DNA of 64,000 nucleotides from Halisarca cf. caerulea (taxonomy: Eukaryota; Porifera; Demospongiae; Chondrillida; Halisarcidae), in contig CAUJGJ010000161.1 of NCBI GenBank assembly GCA_963170055.1, positions 2,605,475-2,669,474 on the forward strand, read 5' to 3'. This document shows, piece after piece, positions 36,395 through 49,600 of the stretch (its first letter is position 1; every line of letters begins with the position of its first letter). The notes below the pieces were generated by a model. The model did not search any database. It was not told where the DNA came from and was given only the letters and a program-made list of their open reading frames with translations. A program made the translations under genes and the position numbers.

Positions 36395-39300
36395 CAAAGT
36401 TCCTAAGATATGACAAATGAAATACTAATTTTAACTTTCTAAGAAAGTTAAGTTTAAAACGTTACAAACTTTAAATAATATTTATCGCAAAGATAAAGTT
36501 AGAAAGATAACTATAAAATTAGGCAAAGTGAAAAATTGGCAAAGTTCCTAAGATATGACAAATGAAATACTAATTTTAACTTTCTAAGAAAGTTAAGTTT
36601 AAAACGTTACAAACTTTAAATAATATTTATCGCAAAGATATAGTTAGAAACATAACTTTAAATTTAAGCAAAGTGAAAAATTGGCAAAGTTCCTAAGATA
36701 TGACAAATGAAATACTAATTTTAACTTCATAAGAAAGTAAAGTTTAAAACGTTACAAACTTTAAATAATATTTATCGCAAAGATAAAGTTAGAAACTTAA
36801 CTTAAAAATTAGGCAAAGTGGAATATTGGCAAAGTTCCTAAGATATGACAAATGAAATACTAATTTTAACTTTCTAAGAAAGTTAAGTTTAAAACGTTAA
36901 TAACTTTAAATAATATTTATCGCAAAGATAAAGTTAGAAACATAACTTTAAAATTAGGCAAAGTGAAAAATTGGCAAAGTTCTTAAGATATGACAAATGA
37001 AATACTAATTTTAACTTTCTAAGAAAGTTAAGTTTAAAACGTTACAAACTTTAAATAATATTTATCGCAAAGATAAAGTTAGAAAGATAACTATAAAATT
37101 AGGCAAAGTGAAAAATTGGCAAAGTTCCTAAGATATGACAAATGAAATACTAATTTTAACTTTCTAAGAAAGTTAAGTTTAAAACGTTACAAACTTTAAA
37201 TTTAAGCAAAGAGAAAAATTGGCAAAGTTCCTAAGATATGACAAATGAAATACTAATTCTAACTTTCTAAGAAAGTTAAGTTTAAAACGTTACAAACTTT
37301 AAATAATATTTATCGCAAAGATATAGTTAGAAACATAACTTTAAATTTAAGCAAAGTGAAAAATTGGCAAAGTTCCTAAGATATGACAAATGAAATACTA
37401 ATTTTAACTTTCTAAGAAAGTTAAGTTTAAAACGTTAATAACTTTAAATAATATTTATCGCAAAGATAAAGTTAGAAACATAACTTTAAAATTAGGGAAA
37501 GTGAAAAATTGGCAAAGTTCTTAAGATATGACAAATGAAATACTAATTCTAACTTTCTAAGAAAGTTAAGTTTAAAACGTTACAAACTTTAAATAATATT
37601 TATCGCAAAGATAAAGTTAGAAACATAACTTTAAAATTAGGCAAAGTGAAATTTTGGCAAAGTTCTTAAGATATGACAAATGAAATACTAATTTCAACTT
37701 TCTAAGAAAGTTAAGTTTAAAACGTTACAAACTTTAAATAATATTTATCGCAAAGATAAAGTTAGAAACATAACTTTAAATTTAAGCAAAGGGAAAAATT
37801 GGCAAAGTTCCTAAGATATGACAAATGAAATACAAATTTTAACTTTCTAAGAAAGTTAAGTTTAAAACGTTACAAACTTTAAATAATATTTATCGCAAAG
37901 ATAAAGTTAGAAAGATAACTATAAAATTAGGCAAAGTGAAAAATTGGCAAAGTTCCTAAGATATGACAAATGAAATACTAATTTTAACTTTCTAAGAAAG
38001 TTAAGTTTAAAACGTTACAAACTTTAAATAATATTTATCGCAAAGATATAGTTAGAAACATAACTTTAAATTTAAGCAAAGTGAAAAATTGGCAAAGTTC
38101 CTAAGATATGACAAATGAAATACTAATTTTAACTTCATAAGAAAGTAAAGTTTAAAACGTTACAAACTTTAAATAATATTTATCGCAAAGATAAAGTTAG
38201 AAACTTAACTTAAAAATTAGGCAAAGTGGAATATTGGCAAAGTTCCTAAGATATGACAAATGAAATACTAATTTTAACTTTCTAAGAAAGTTAAGTTTAA
38301 AACGTTAATAACTTTAAATAATATTTATCGCAAAGATAAAGTTAGAAACATAACTTTAAAATTAGGCAAAGTGAAAAATTGGCAAAGTTCTTAAGATATG
38401 ACAAATGAAATACTAATTTTAACTTTCTAAGAAAGTTAAGTTTAAAACGTTACAAACTTCAAATAATATTTATCGCAAAGATAAAGTTAGAAAGATAACT
38501 ATAAAATTAGGCAAAGTGAAAAATTGGCAAAGTTCCTAAGATATGACAAATGAAATACTAATTTTAACTTTCTAAGAAAGTTAAGTTTAAAACGTTACAA
38601 ACTTTAAATAATATTTATCGCAAAGATAAAGTTAGAAACATAACTTTAAAATTAGGGAAAGTGAAAAATTGGCAAAGTTCTTAAGATATGACAAATGAAA
38701 TACTAATTCTAACTTTCTAAGAAAGTTAAGTTTAAAACGTTACAAACTTTAAATAATATTTATCGCAAAGATAAAGTTAGAAACATAACTTTAAATTTAA
38801 GCAAAGTGAAAAATTGGCAAAGTTCCTAAGATATGACAAATGAAATACTAATTTTAACTTTCTAAGAAAGTTAAGTTTAAAACGTTACAAACTTTAAATA
38901 ATATTTATCGCAAAGATAAAGTTAGAAAGATAACTATAAAATTAGGCAAAGTGAAAAATTGGCAAAGTTCCTAAGATATGACAAATGAAATACTAATTTT
39001 AACTTTCTAAGAAAGTTAAGTTTAAAACGTTACAAACTTTAAATAATATTTATCGCAAAGATATAGTTAGAAACATAACTTTAAATTTAAGCAAAGTGAA
39101 AAATTGGCAAAGTTCCTAAGATATGACAAATGAAATACTAATTTTAACTTCATAAGAAAGTAAAGTTTAAAACGTTACAAACTTTAAATAATATTTATCG
39201 CAAAGATAAAGTTAGAAACTTAACTTAAAAATTAGGCAAAGTGGAATATTGGCAAAGTTCCTAAGATATGACAAATGAAATACTAATTTTAACTTTCTAA

Positions 39301-39687
39301 GAAAGTTAAGTTTAAAACGTTAATAACTTTAAATAATATTTATCGCAAAGATAAAGTTAGAAACATAACTTTAAAATTAGGCAAAGTGAAAAATTGGCAA
39401 AGTTCTTAAGATATGACAAATGAAATACTAATTTTAACTTTCTAAGAAAGTTAAGTTTAAAACGTTACAAACTTCAAATAATATTTATCGCAAAGATAAA
39501 GTTAGAAAGATAACTATAAAATTAGGCAAAGTGAAAAATTGGCAAAGTTCCTAAGATATGACAAATGAAATACTAATTTTAACTTTCTAAGAAAGTTAAG
39601 TTTAAAACGTTACAAACTTTAAATAATATTTATCGCAAAGATAAAGTTAGAAACATAACTTTAAATTTAAGCAAAGTGAAAAATTGG
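36395..39687. repeat. pentamer present three times, last two as a 1,015-bp repeat
   Basis: The run C3, C2, A2-C4 with AGAAAGTAAAG and GTGGAATATT, b-C1, T-C3 starts at 36,395, 37,803 and 38,818. The first is followed by a 103-bp unit (37,120) and four full units, giving a 1,408-bp spacing. The second and third are 1,015 bp apart and share ACTTCAAATAAT near 38,455 and 39,470, which the first lacks. The two closer copies are therefore the more recent pair. Variants AATTAGGGAAAG near 37,495 and 38,653 mark the linking units. Confidence 0.88.
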
Positions 39688-40763
39688 CAAAGTTCCTAAG
39701 ATATGACAAATGAAATACTAATTTTAACTTTCTAAGAAAGTTAAGTTTAAAACGTTACAAACTTTAAATTTAAGCAAAGAGAAAAATTGGCAAAGTTCCT
39801 AAGACATGACAAATGAAATACTAATTCTAACTTTCTAAGAAAGTTAAGTTTAAAACGTTACAAACTTTAAATAATATTTATCGCAAAGATATAGTTAGAA
39901 ACATAACTTTAAATTTAAGCAAAGTGAAAAATTGGCAAAGTTCCTAAGATATGACAAATGAAATACTAATTTTAACTTTCTAAGAAAGTTAAGTTTAAAA
40001 CGTTAATAACTTTAAATAATATTTATCGCAAAGATAAAGTTAGAAACATAACTTTAAAATTAGGCAAAGTGAAAAATTGGCAAAGTTCTTAAGATAAGAC
40101 AAATGAAATACTAATTCTAACTTTCTAAGAAAGTTAAGTTTAAAACGTTACAAACTTTAAATAATATTTATCGCAAAGATATAGTTAGAAACATAACTTT
40201 AAATTTAAGCAAAGTGAAAAATTGGCAAAGTTCCTAAGATATGACAAATGAAATACTAATTTTAACTTTCTAAGAAAGTTAAGTTTAAAACGTTAATAAC
40301 TTTAAATAATATTTATCGCAAAGATAAAGTTAGAAACATAACTTTAAAATTAGGCAAAGTGAAAAATTGGCAAAGTTCTTAAGATATGACAAATGAAATA
40401 CTAATTTTAACTTTCTAAGAAAGTTAAGTTTAAAACGTTACAAACTTTAAATAATATTTATCGCAAAGATAAAGTTAGAAAGATAACTATAAAATTAGGC
40501 AAAGTGAAAAATTGGCAAAGTTCCTAAGATATGACAAATGAAATACTAATTTTAACTTTCTAAGAAAGTTAAGTTTAAAACGTTACAAACTTTAAATAAT
40601 ATTTATCGCAAAGATAAAGTTAGAAACATAACTTCAAATTTAAGCAAAGTGAAAAATTGGCAAAGTTCCTAAGATATGACAAATGAAATACTAATTTTAA
40701 CTTTCTAAGAAAGTTAAGTTTAAAACGTTACAAACTTTAAATTTAAGCAAAGAGAAAAATTGG
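39688..40763. repeat. eight units bounded by two 103-bp units
   Basis: A 103-bp unit (39,688), then A4-C2 with GACATGAC, b-C1, T-A4-C2 with GATAAGAC, b-C1, T-C3, C6 with ACTTCAAATTT, then a 103-bp unit (40,661-40,763). Spacing of the short units is 973 bp. Confidence 0.84.
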
Positions 40764-42213
40764 CAAAGTTCCTAAGATATGACAAATGAAATACTAATTC
40801 TAACTTTCTAAGAAAGTTAAGTTTAAAACGTTACAAACTTTAAATAATATTTATCGCAAAGATATAGTTAGAAACATAACTTTAAATTTAAGCAAAGTGA
40901 AAAATTGGCAAAGTTCCTAAGATATGACAAATGAAATACTAATTTTAACTTTCTAAGAAAGTTAAGTTTAAAACGTTAATAACTTTAAATAATATTTATC
41001 GCAAAGATAAAGTTAGAAACATAACTTTAAAATTAGGCAAAGTGAAAAATTGGCAAAGTTCTTAAGATATGACAAATGAAATACTAATTTTAACTTTCTA
41101 AGAAAGTTAAGTTTAAAACGTTACAAACTTTAAATAATATTTATCGCAAAGATAAAGTTAGAAAGATAACTATAAAATTAGGCAAAGTGAAAAATTGGCA
41201 AAGTTCCTAAGATATGACAAATGAAATACTAATTTTAACTTTCTAAGAAAGTTAAGTTTAAAACGTTACAAACTTTAAATAATATTTATCGCAAAGATAT
41301 AGTTAGAAACATAACTTTAAATTTAAGCAAAGTGAAAAATTGGCAAAGTTCCTAAGATATGACAAATGAAATACTAATTTTAACTTTCTAAGAAAGTTAA
41401 GTTTAAAACGTTAATAACTTTAAATAATATTTATCGCAAAGATAAAGTTAGAAACATAACTTTAAAATTAGGCAAAGTGAAAAATTGGCAAAGTTCTTAA
41501 GATATGACAAATGAAATACTAATTTTAACTTTCTAAGAAAGTTAAGTTTAAAACGTTACAAACTTTAAATAATATTTATCGCAAAGATAAAGTTAGAAAG
41601 ATAACTATAAAATTAGGCAAAGTGAAAAATTGGCAAAGTTCCTAAGATATGACAAATGAAATACTAATTTTAACTTTCTAAGAAAGTTAAGTTTAAAACG
41701 TTACAAACTTTAAATAATATTTATCGCAAAGATATAGTTAGAAACATAACTTTAAATTTAAGCAAAGTGAAAAATTGGCAAAGTTCCTAAGATATGACAA
41801 ATGAAATACTAATTTTAACTTCATAAGAAAGTTAAGTTTAAAACGTTACAAACTTTAAATAATATTTATCGCAAAGATAAAGTTAGAAACTTAACTTAAA
41901 AATTAGGCAAAGTGAAATATTGGCAAAGTTCCTAAGATATGACAAATGAAATACTAATTTTAACTTTCTAAGAAAGTTAAGTTTAAAACGTTAATAACTT
42001 TAAATAATATTTATCGCAAAGATAAAGTTAGAAACATAACTTTAAAATTAGGCAAAGTGAAAAATTGGCAAAGTTCTTAAGATATGACAAATGAAACACT
42101 AATTTTAACTTTCTAAGAAAGTTAAGTTTAAAACGTTACAAACTTTAAATAATATTTATCGCAAAGATAAAGTTAGAAAGATAACTATAAAATTAGGCAA
42201 AGTGAAAAATTGG
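40764..42213. repeat. core trimer run: C2 / b-C1 / T-C3
   Basis: Ten full units. Two successive 435-bp trimers (A4-C2, b-C1, T-C3; C2, b-C1, T-C3) are followed by C2, A2-C4, b-C1 and T-C3 with GAAACAC. This is the same order as at 43,725-45,174, suggesting the two stretches are relatives. Confidence 0.86.
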
Positions 42214-43434
42214 CAAAGTTCCTAAGATATGACAAATGAAATACTAATTTTAACTTTCTAAGAAAGTTAAGTTTGAAACGTTACAAACTTTAAATTTAAG
42301 CAAAGAGAAAAATTGGCAAAGTTCCTAAGATATGACAAATGAAATACTAATTTTAACTTTCTAAGAAAGTTAAGTTAAAAACGTTACAAACTTTAAATAA
42401 TATTTATCGCAAAGATAAAGTTAGAAACTTGGCTTAAAAATTAGGCAAAGTGAAATATTGGCAAAGTTCCTAAGATATGACAAATGAAATACTAATTCTA
42501 ACTTTCTAAGAAAGTTAAGTTTAAAACGTTACAAACTTTAAATAATATTTATCGCAAAGTTATAGTTAGAAACATAACTTTAAATTTAAGCAAAGTGAAA
42601 AATTGGCAAAGTTCCTAAGATATGACAAATGAAATACTAATTTTAACTTTCTAAGAAAGTTAAGTTTAAAACGTTACAAACTTTAAATAATATTTATCGC
42701 AAAGATAAAGTTAGAAACATAACTTTAAAATTAGGCAAAGTGAAATTTTGGCAAAGTTCCTAAGATATGACAAATGAAATACTAATTTCAACTTTCTAAG
42801 AAAGTTAAGTTTAAAACGTTACAAACTTTAAATAATATTTATCGCAAAGATAAAGTTAGAAACATAACTTTAAATTTAAGCAAAGTGAAAAATTGGCAAA
42901 GTTCCTAAGATATGACAAATGAAATACTAATTTTAACTTTCTAAGAAAGTTAAGTTTAAAACGTTACAAACTTTAAATTTAAGCAAAGAGAAAAATTGGC
43001 AAAGTTCCTAAGATATGACAAATGAAATACTAATTTTAACTTTCTAAGAAAGTTAAGTTTAAAACGTTACAAACTTTAAATAATATTTATCGCAAAGATA
43101 TAGTTAGAAACATAACTTTAAATTTAAGCAAGGTGAAAAATTGGCAAAGTTCCTAAGATATGACAAATGAAATACTAATTTTAACTTTCTAAGAAAGTTA
43201 AGTTTAAAACGTTAATAACTTTAAATAATATTTATCGCAAAGATAAAGTTAGAAACATAACTTTAAAATAAGGCAAAGTGAAAAATTGGCAAAGTTCTTA
43301 AGATATGACAAATGAAATACTAATTCTAACTTTCTAAGAAAGTTAAGTTTAAAACGTTACAAACTTTAAATAATATTTATCGCAAAGATATAGTTAGAAA
43401 CATAACTTTAAATTTAAGCAAAGTGAAAAATTGG
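42214..43434. repeat. units around two 103-bp members
   Basis: A 103-bp unit with AAGTTTGAAACG (42,214), C5 with AAGTTAAAAACG, A4-C2 with AAAGTTATAG, C1 ending GTGAAATTTT, A3-C6, a 103-bp unit (42,897), C2 with AAGGTGAAAA, b-C1 with AAAATAAGG, and T-A4-C2. The TTTGAAACG and TTAAAAACG pair recurs at 45,175 and 46,148. Confidence 0.84.
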
Positions 43435-44739
43435 CAAAGTTCCTAAGATATGACAAATGAAATACTAATTTTAACTTTCTAAGAAAGTTAAGTTTAAAAC
43501 GTTAATAACTTTAAATAATATTTATCGCAAAGATAAAGTTAGAAACATAACTTTAAAATTAGGCAAAGTGAAAAATTGGCAAAGTTCTTAAGATATGACA
43601 AATGAAATACTAATTTTAACTTTCTAAGAAAGTTAAGTTTAAAACGTTACAAACTTTAAATAATATTTATCGCAAAGATAAAGTTAGAAAGATAACTATA
43701 AAATTAGGCAAAGTGAAAAATTGGCAAAGTTCCTAAGATATGACAAATGAAATACTAATTTTAACTTTCTAAGAAAGTTAAGTTTAAAACGTTACAAACT
43801 TTAAATAATATTTATCGCAAAGATATAGTTAGAAACATAACTTTAAATTTAAGCAAAGTGAAAAATTGGCAAAGTTCCTAAGATATGACAAATGAAATAC
43901 TAATTTTAACTTTCTAAGAAAGTTAAGTTTAAAACGTTAATAACTTTAAATAATATTTATCGCAAAGATAAAGTTAGAAACATAACTTTAAAATTAGGCA
44001 AAGTGAAAAATTGGCAAAGTTCTTAAGATATGACAAATGAAATACTAATTTTAACTTTCTAAGAAAGTTAAGTTTAAAACGTTACAAACTTTAAATAATA
44101 TTTATCGCAAAGATAAAGTTAGAAAGATAACTATAAAATTAGGCAAAGTGAAAAATTGGCAAAGTTCCTAAGATATGACAAATGAAATACTAATTTTAAC
44201 TTTCTAAGAAAGTTAAGTTTAAAACGTTACAAACTTTAAATAATATTTATCGCAAAGATATAGTTAGAAACATAACTTTAAATTTAAGCAAAGTGAAAAA
44301 TTGGCAAAGTTCCTAAGATATGACAAATGAAATACTAATTTTAACTTTCTAAGAAAGTTAAGTTTAAAACGTTAATAACTTTAAATAATATTTATCGCAA
44401 AGATAAAGTTAGAAACATAACTTTAAAATTAGGCAAAGTGAAAAATTGGCAAAGTTCTTAAGATATGACAAATGAAATACTAATTTTAACTTTCTAAGAA
44501 AGTTAAGTTTAAAACGTTACAAACTTTAAATAATATTTATCGCAAAGATAAAGTTAGAAAGATAACTATAAAATTAGGCAAAGTGAAAAATTGGCAAAGT
44601 TCCTAAGATATGACAAATGAAATACTAATTTTAACTTTCTAAGAAAGTTAAGTTTAAAACGTTACAAACTTTAAATAATATTTATCGCAAAGATATAGTT
44701 AGAAACATAACTTTAAATTTAAGCAAAGTGAAAAATTGG
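43435..44739. repeat. 435-bp trimer, three perfect-looking copies
   Basis: The trimer b-C1, T-C3, C2 occurs at 43,435-43,869, 43,870-44,304 and 44,305-44,739. No difference between the copies was seen by eye. The same three-unit order recurs scattered through most of the window, so it is a good candidate for an ancestral multimer. Confidence 0.9.
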
Positions 44740-45029
44740 CAAAGTTCCTAAGATATGACAAATGAAATACTAATTTTAACTTCATAAGAAAGTTAAGTTT
44801 AAAACGTTACAAACTTTAAATAATATTTATCGCAAAGATAAAGTTAGAAACTTAACTTAAAAATTAGGCAAAGTGAAATATTGGCAAAGTTCCTAAGATA
44901 TGACAAATGAAATACTAATTTTAACTTTCTAAGAAAGTTAAGTTTAAAACGTTAATAACTTTAAATAATATTTATCGCAAAGATAAAGTTAGAAACATAA
45001 CTTTAAAATTAGGCAAAGTGAAAAATTGG
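44740..45029. repeat. A2-C4 and b-C1 units
   Basis: Two full units linking the trimer array to the 973-bp multimer. The same pair occurs before the GAAACAC unit at 41,779-42,068. Confidence 0.83.
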
Positions 45030-46684
45030 CAAAGTTCTTAAGATATGACAAATGAAACACTAATTTTAACTTTCTAAGAAAGTTAAGTTTAAAACGTTAC
45101 AAACTTTAAATAATATTTATCGCAAAGATAAAGTTAGAAAGATAACTATAAAATTAGGCAAAGTGAAAAATTGGCAAAGTTCCTAAGATATGACAAATGA
45201 AATACTAATTTTAACTTTCTAAGAAAGTTAAGTTTGAAACGTTACAAACTTTAAATTTAAGCAAAGAGAAAAATTGGCAAAGTTCCTAAGATATGACAAA
45301 TGAAATACTAATTTTAACTTTCTAAGAAAGTTAAGTTAAAAACGTTACAAACTTTAAATAATATTTATCGCAAAGATAAAGTTAGAAACTTGGCTTAAAA
45401 ATTAGGCAAAGTGAAATATTGGCAAAGTTCCTAAGATATGACAAATGAAATACTAATTTCAACTTTCTAAGAAAGTTAAGTTTAAAACGTTACAAACTTT
45501 AAATAATATTTATCGCAAAGATAAAGTTAGAAACATAACTTTAAATTTAAGCAAAGAGAAAAATTGGCAAAGTTCCTAAGATATGACAAATGAAATACTA
45601 ATTCTAACTTTCTAAGAAAGTTAAGTTTAAAACGTTACAAACTTTAAATAATATTTATCGCAAAGATATAGTTAGAAACATAACTTTAAATTTAAGCAAA
45701 GTGAAAAATTAGCAAAGTTCCTAAGATATGACAAATGAAATACTAATTTCAACTTTCTAAGAAAGTTAAGTTTAAAACGTTACAAACTTTAAATAATATT
45801 TATCGCAAAGATAAAGTTAGAAACTTAACTTAAAAATTAGGCAAAGTGAAATATTGGCAAAGTTCCTAAGATATGACAAATGAAATACTAATTTTAACTT
45901 TCTAAGAAAGTTAAGTTTAAAACGTTAATAACTTTAAATAATATTTATCGCAAAGATAAAGTTAGAAACATAACTTTAAAATTAGGCAAAGTGAAAAATT
46001 GGCAAAGTTCTTAAGATATGACAAATGAAACACTAATTTTAACTTTCTAAGAAAGTTAAGTTTAAAACGTTACAAACTTTAAATAATATTTATCGCAAAG
46101 ATAAAGTTAGAAAGATAACTATAAAATTAGGCAAAGTGAAAAATTGGCAAAGTTCCTAAGATATGACAAATGAAATACTAATTTTAACTTTCTAAGAAAG
46201 TTAAGTTTGAAACGTTACAAACTTTAAATTTAAGCAAAGAGAAAAATTGGCAAAGTTCCTAAGATATGACAAATGAAATACTAATTTTAACTTTCTAAGA
46301 AAGTTAAGTTAAAAACGTTACAAACTTTAAATAATATTTATCGCAAAGATAAAGTTAGAAACTTGGCTTAAAAATTAGGCAAAGTGAAATATTGGCAAAG
46401 TTCCTAAGATATGACAAATGAAATACTAATTTCAACTTTCTAAGAAAGTTAAGTTTAAAACGTTACAAACTTTAAATAATATTTATCGCAAAGATAAAGT
46501 TAGAAACATAACTTTAAATTTAAGCAAAGAGAAAAATTGGCAAAGTTCCTAAGATATGACAAATGAAATACTAATTCTAACTTTCTAAGAAAGTTAAGTT
46601 TAAAAATTACAAACTTTAAATAATATTTATCGCAAAGATATAGTTAGAAACATAACTTTAAATTTAAGCAAAGTGAAAAATTAG
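45030..46684. repeat. 973-bp seven-unit higher-order repeat, 1.7 copies
   Basis: Copy 1 (45,030-46,002): T-C3 with GAAACAC, 103-bp unit with TTTGAAACG, C5 with TTAAAAACG, A3-C6-GAG, A4-C2 ending ATTAGCAAAG, A3-C4, b-C1. Copy 2 starts at 46,003 and repeats the first five members. Its A4-C2 unit is 144 bp because AAAACGTTAC became AAAAATTAC near 46,604, removing the central CpG. After 46,684 the sequence goes to A3-C6 and not A3-C4. Confidence 0.9.
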
Positions 46685-49600
46685 CAAAGTTCCTAAGATA
46701 TGACAAATGAAATACTAATTTCAACTTTCTAAGAAAGTTAAGTTTAAAACGTTACAAACTTTAAATAATATTTATCGCAAAGATAAAGTTAGAAACATAA
46801 CTTTAAATTTAAGCAAAGTGAAAAATTGGCAAAGTTCCTAAGATATGACAAATGAAATACTAATTTTAACTTTCTAAGAAAGTTAAGTTTAAAACGTTAC
46901 AAACTTTAAATAATATTTATCGCAAAGATAAAGTTAGAAACTTGGCTTAAAAATTAGGCAAAGTGAAATATTGGCAAAGTTCCTAAGATATGACAAATGA
47001 AATACTAATTCTAACTTTCTAAGAAAGTTAAGTTTAAAACGTTACAAACTTTAAATAATATTTATCGCAAAGATATAGTTAGAAACATAACTTTAAATTT
47101 AAGCAAAGTGAAAAATTAGCAAAGTTCCTAAGATATGACAAATGAAATACTAATTTCAACTTTCTAAGAAAGTTAAGTTTAAAACGTTACAAACTTTAAA
47201 TAATATTTATCGCAAAGATAAAGTTAGAAAGATAACTATAAAATTAGGCAAAGTGAAAAATTGGCAAAGTTCCTAAGATATGACAAATGAAATACTAATT
47301 TTAACTTTCTAAGAAAGTTAAGTTTAAAACGTTATAAACTTTAAAAAATATTTATCGCAAAGATATAGTTAGAAACATAACTTTAAATTTAAGCAAAGTG
47401 AAAAATTGGCAAAGTTCCTAAGATATGACAAATGAAATACTAATTTTAACTTTCTAAGAAAGTTAAGTTTAAAACGTTACAAACTTTAAATTTAAGCAAA
47501 GAGAAAAATTGGCAAAGTTCCTAAGATATGACAAATGAAATACTAATTTTAACTTTCTAAGAAAGTTAAGTTTAAAACGTTACAAACTTTAAATAATATT
47601 TATCGCAAAGATAAAGTTAGAAACTTGGCTTAAAAATTAGGCAAAGTGAAAAATTGGCAAAGTTCCTAAGATATGACAAATGAAATACTAATTTTAACTT
47701 TCTAAGAAAGTTAAGTTTAAAACGTTAATAACTTTAAATAATATTTATCGAAAAGATAAAGTTAGAAACATAACTTTAAAATTAGGCAAAGTGAAAAATT
47801 GGCAAAGTTCCTAAGATATGACAAATGAAATACTAATTTTAACTTTCTAAGAAAGTTAAGTTTAAAACGTTACAAACTTTAAATAATATTTATCGCAAAG
47901 ATAAAGTTAGAAACATAACTTTAAAATTAGGCAAAGTGAAATTTTGGCAAAGTTCCTAAGATATGACAAATGAAATACTAATTTCAACTTTCTAAGAAAG
48001 TTAAGTTTAAAACGTTACAAACTTTAAATAATATTTATCGCAAAGATAAAGTTAGAAACATAACTTTAAATTTAAGCAAAGTGAAAAATTGGCAAAGTTC
48101 CTAAGATATGACAAATGAAATACTAATTTTAACTTTCTAAGAAAGTTAAGTTTAAAACGTTACAAACTTTAAATTTAAGCAAAGAGAAAAATTGGCAAAG
48201 TTCCTAAGATATGACAAATGAAATACTAATTTTAACTTTCTAAGAAAGTTAAGTTTAAAACGTTACAAACTTTAAATAATATTTATCGCAAAGATAAAGT
48301 TAGAAACTTGGCATAAAAATTAGGCAAAGTGAAATATTGGCAAAGTTCCTAAGATATGACAAATGAAATACTAATTTCAACTTTCTAAGAAAGTTAAGTT
48401 TAAAACGTTACAAACTTTAAATAATATTTATCGCAAAGATAAAGTTAGAAACATAACTTTAAATTTAAGCAAAGAGAATAATTGGCAAAGTTCCCAAGAT
48501 ATGACAAATGAAATACTAATTCTAACTTTCTAAGAAAGTTAAGTTTAAAACGTTACAAACTTTAAATAATATTTATCGCAAAGATAAAGTTAGAAACATA
48601 ACTTTAAAATTAGGCAAAGTGAAAAATTGGCAAAGTTCTTAAGATATGACAAATGAAATACTAATTTTAACTTTCTAAGAAAGTTAAGTTTAAAACGTTA
48701 CAAACTTTAAATAATATTTATCGCAAAGATAAAGTTAGAAACTTGGCTTAAAAATTAGGCAAAGTGAAATATTGGTAAAGTTCCTAAGATATGACAAATG
48801 AAATACTAATTTCAACTTTCTAAGAAAGTTAAGTTTAAAACGTTACAAACTTTAAATAATATTTATCGCAAAGATAAAGTTAGAAACATAACTTTAAATT
48901 TAAGCAAAGAGAAAAATTGGCAAAGTTCCTAAGATATGACAAATGAAATACTAATTTTAACTTCATAAGAAAGTTAAGTTTAAAACGTTACAAACTTTAA
49001 ATAATATTTATCGCAAAGATAAAGTTAGAAACATAACTTTAAAATTAGGCAAAGTGAAATATTGGCAAAGTTCCTAAGATATGACAAATGAAATACTAAT
49101 TTCAACTTTATAAGAAAGTTAAGTTTAAAACGTTACAAACTTTAAATAATATTTATCGCAAAGATAAAGTTAGAAACATAACTTTAAATTTAAACAAAGT
49201 GAAAAATTGGCAAAGTTCCTACGATATGACAAATGAAATACTAATTTTAACTTTCTAAGAAAGTTAAGTTTAAAGCGTTAATAACTTTAAATAATATTTA
49301 TCGCAAAGATAAAGTTAGAAACATAACTTTAAAATTAGGCAAAGAGAAAAATTGGCAAAGTTCTTAAGATATGACAAATGAAATACTAATTTTAACTTTC
49401 TAAGAAAGTTAAGTTTAAAACGTTACAAACTTTAAATAATATTTATCGCAAAGATAAAGTTAGAAACATAACTTTAAATTTAAGCAAAGAGAAAAATTGG
49501 CAAAGTTCCTAAGATATGACAAATGAAATACTAATTTTAACTTTCTAAGAAAGTTAAGTTTAAAACGTTACAAACTTTAAATAATATTTATCGCAAAGAT

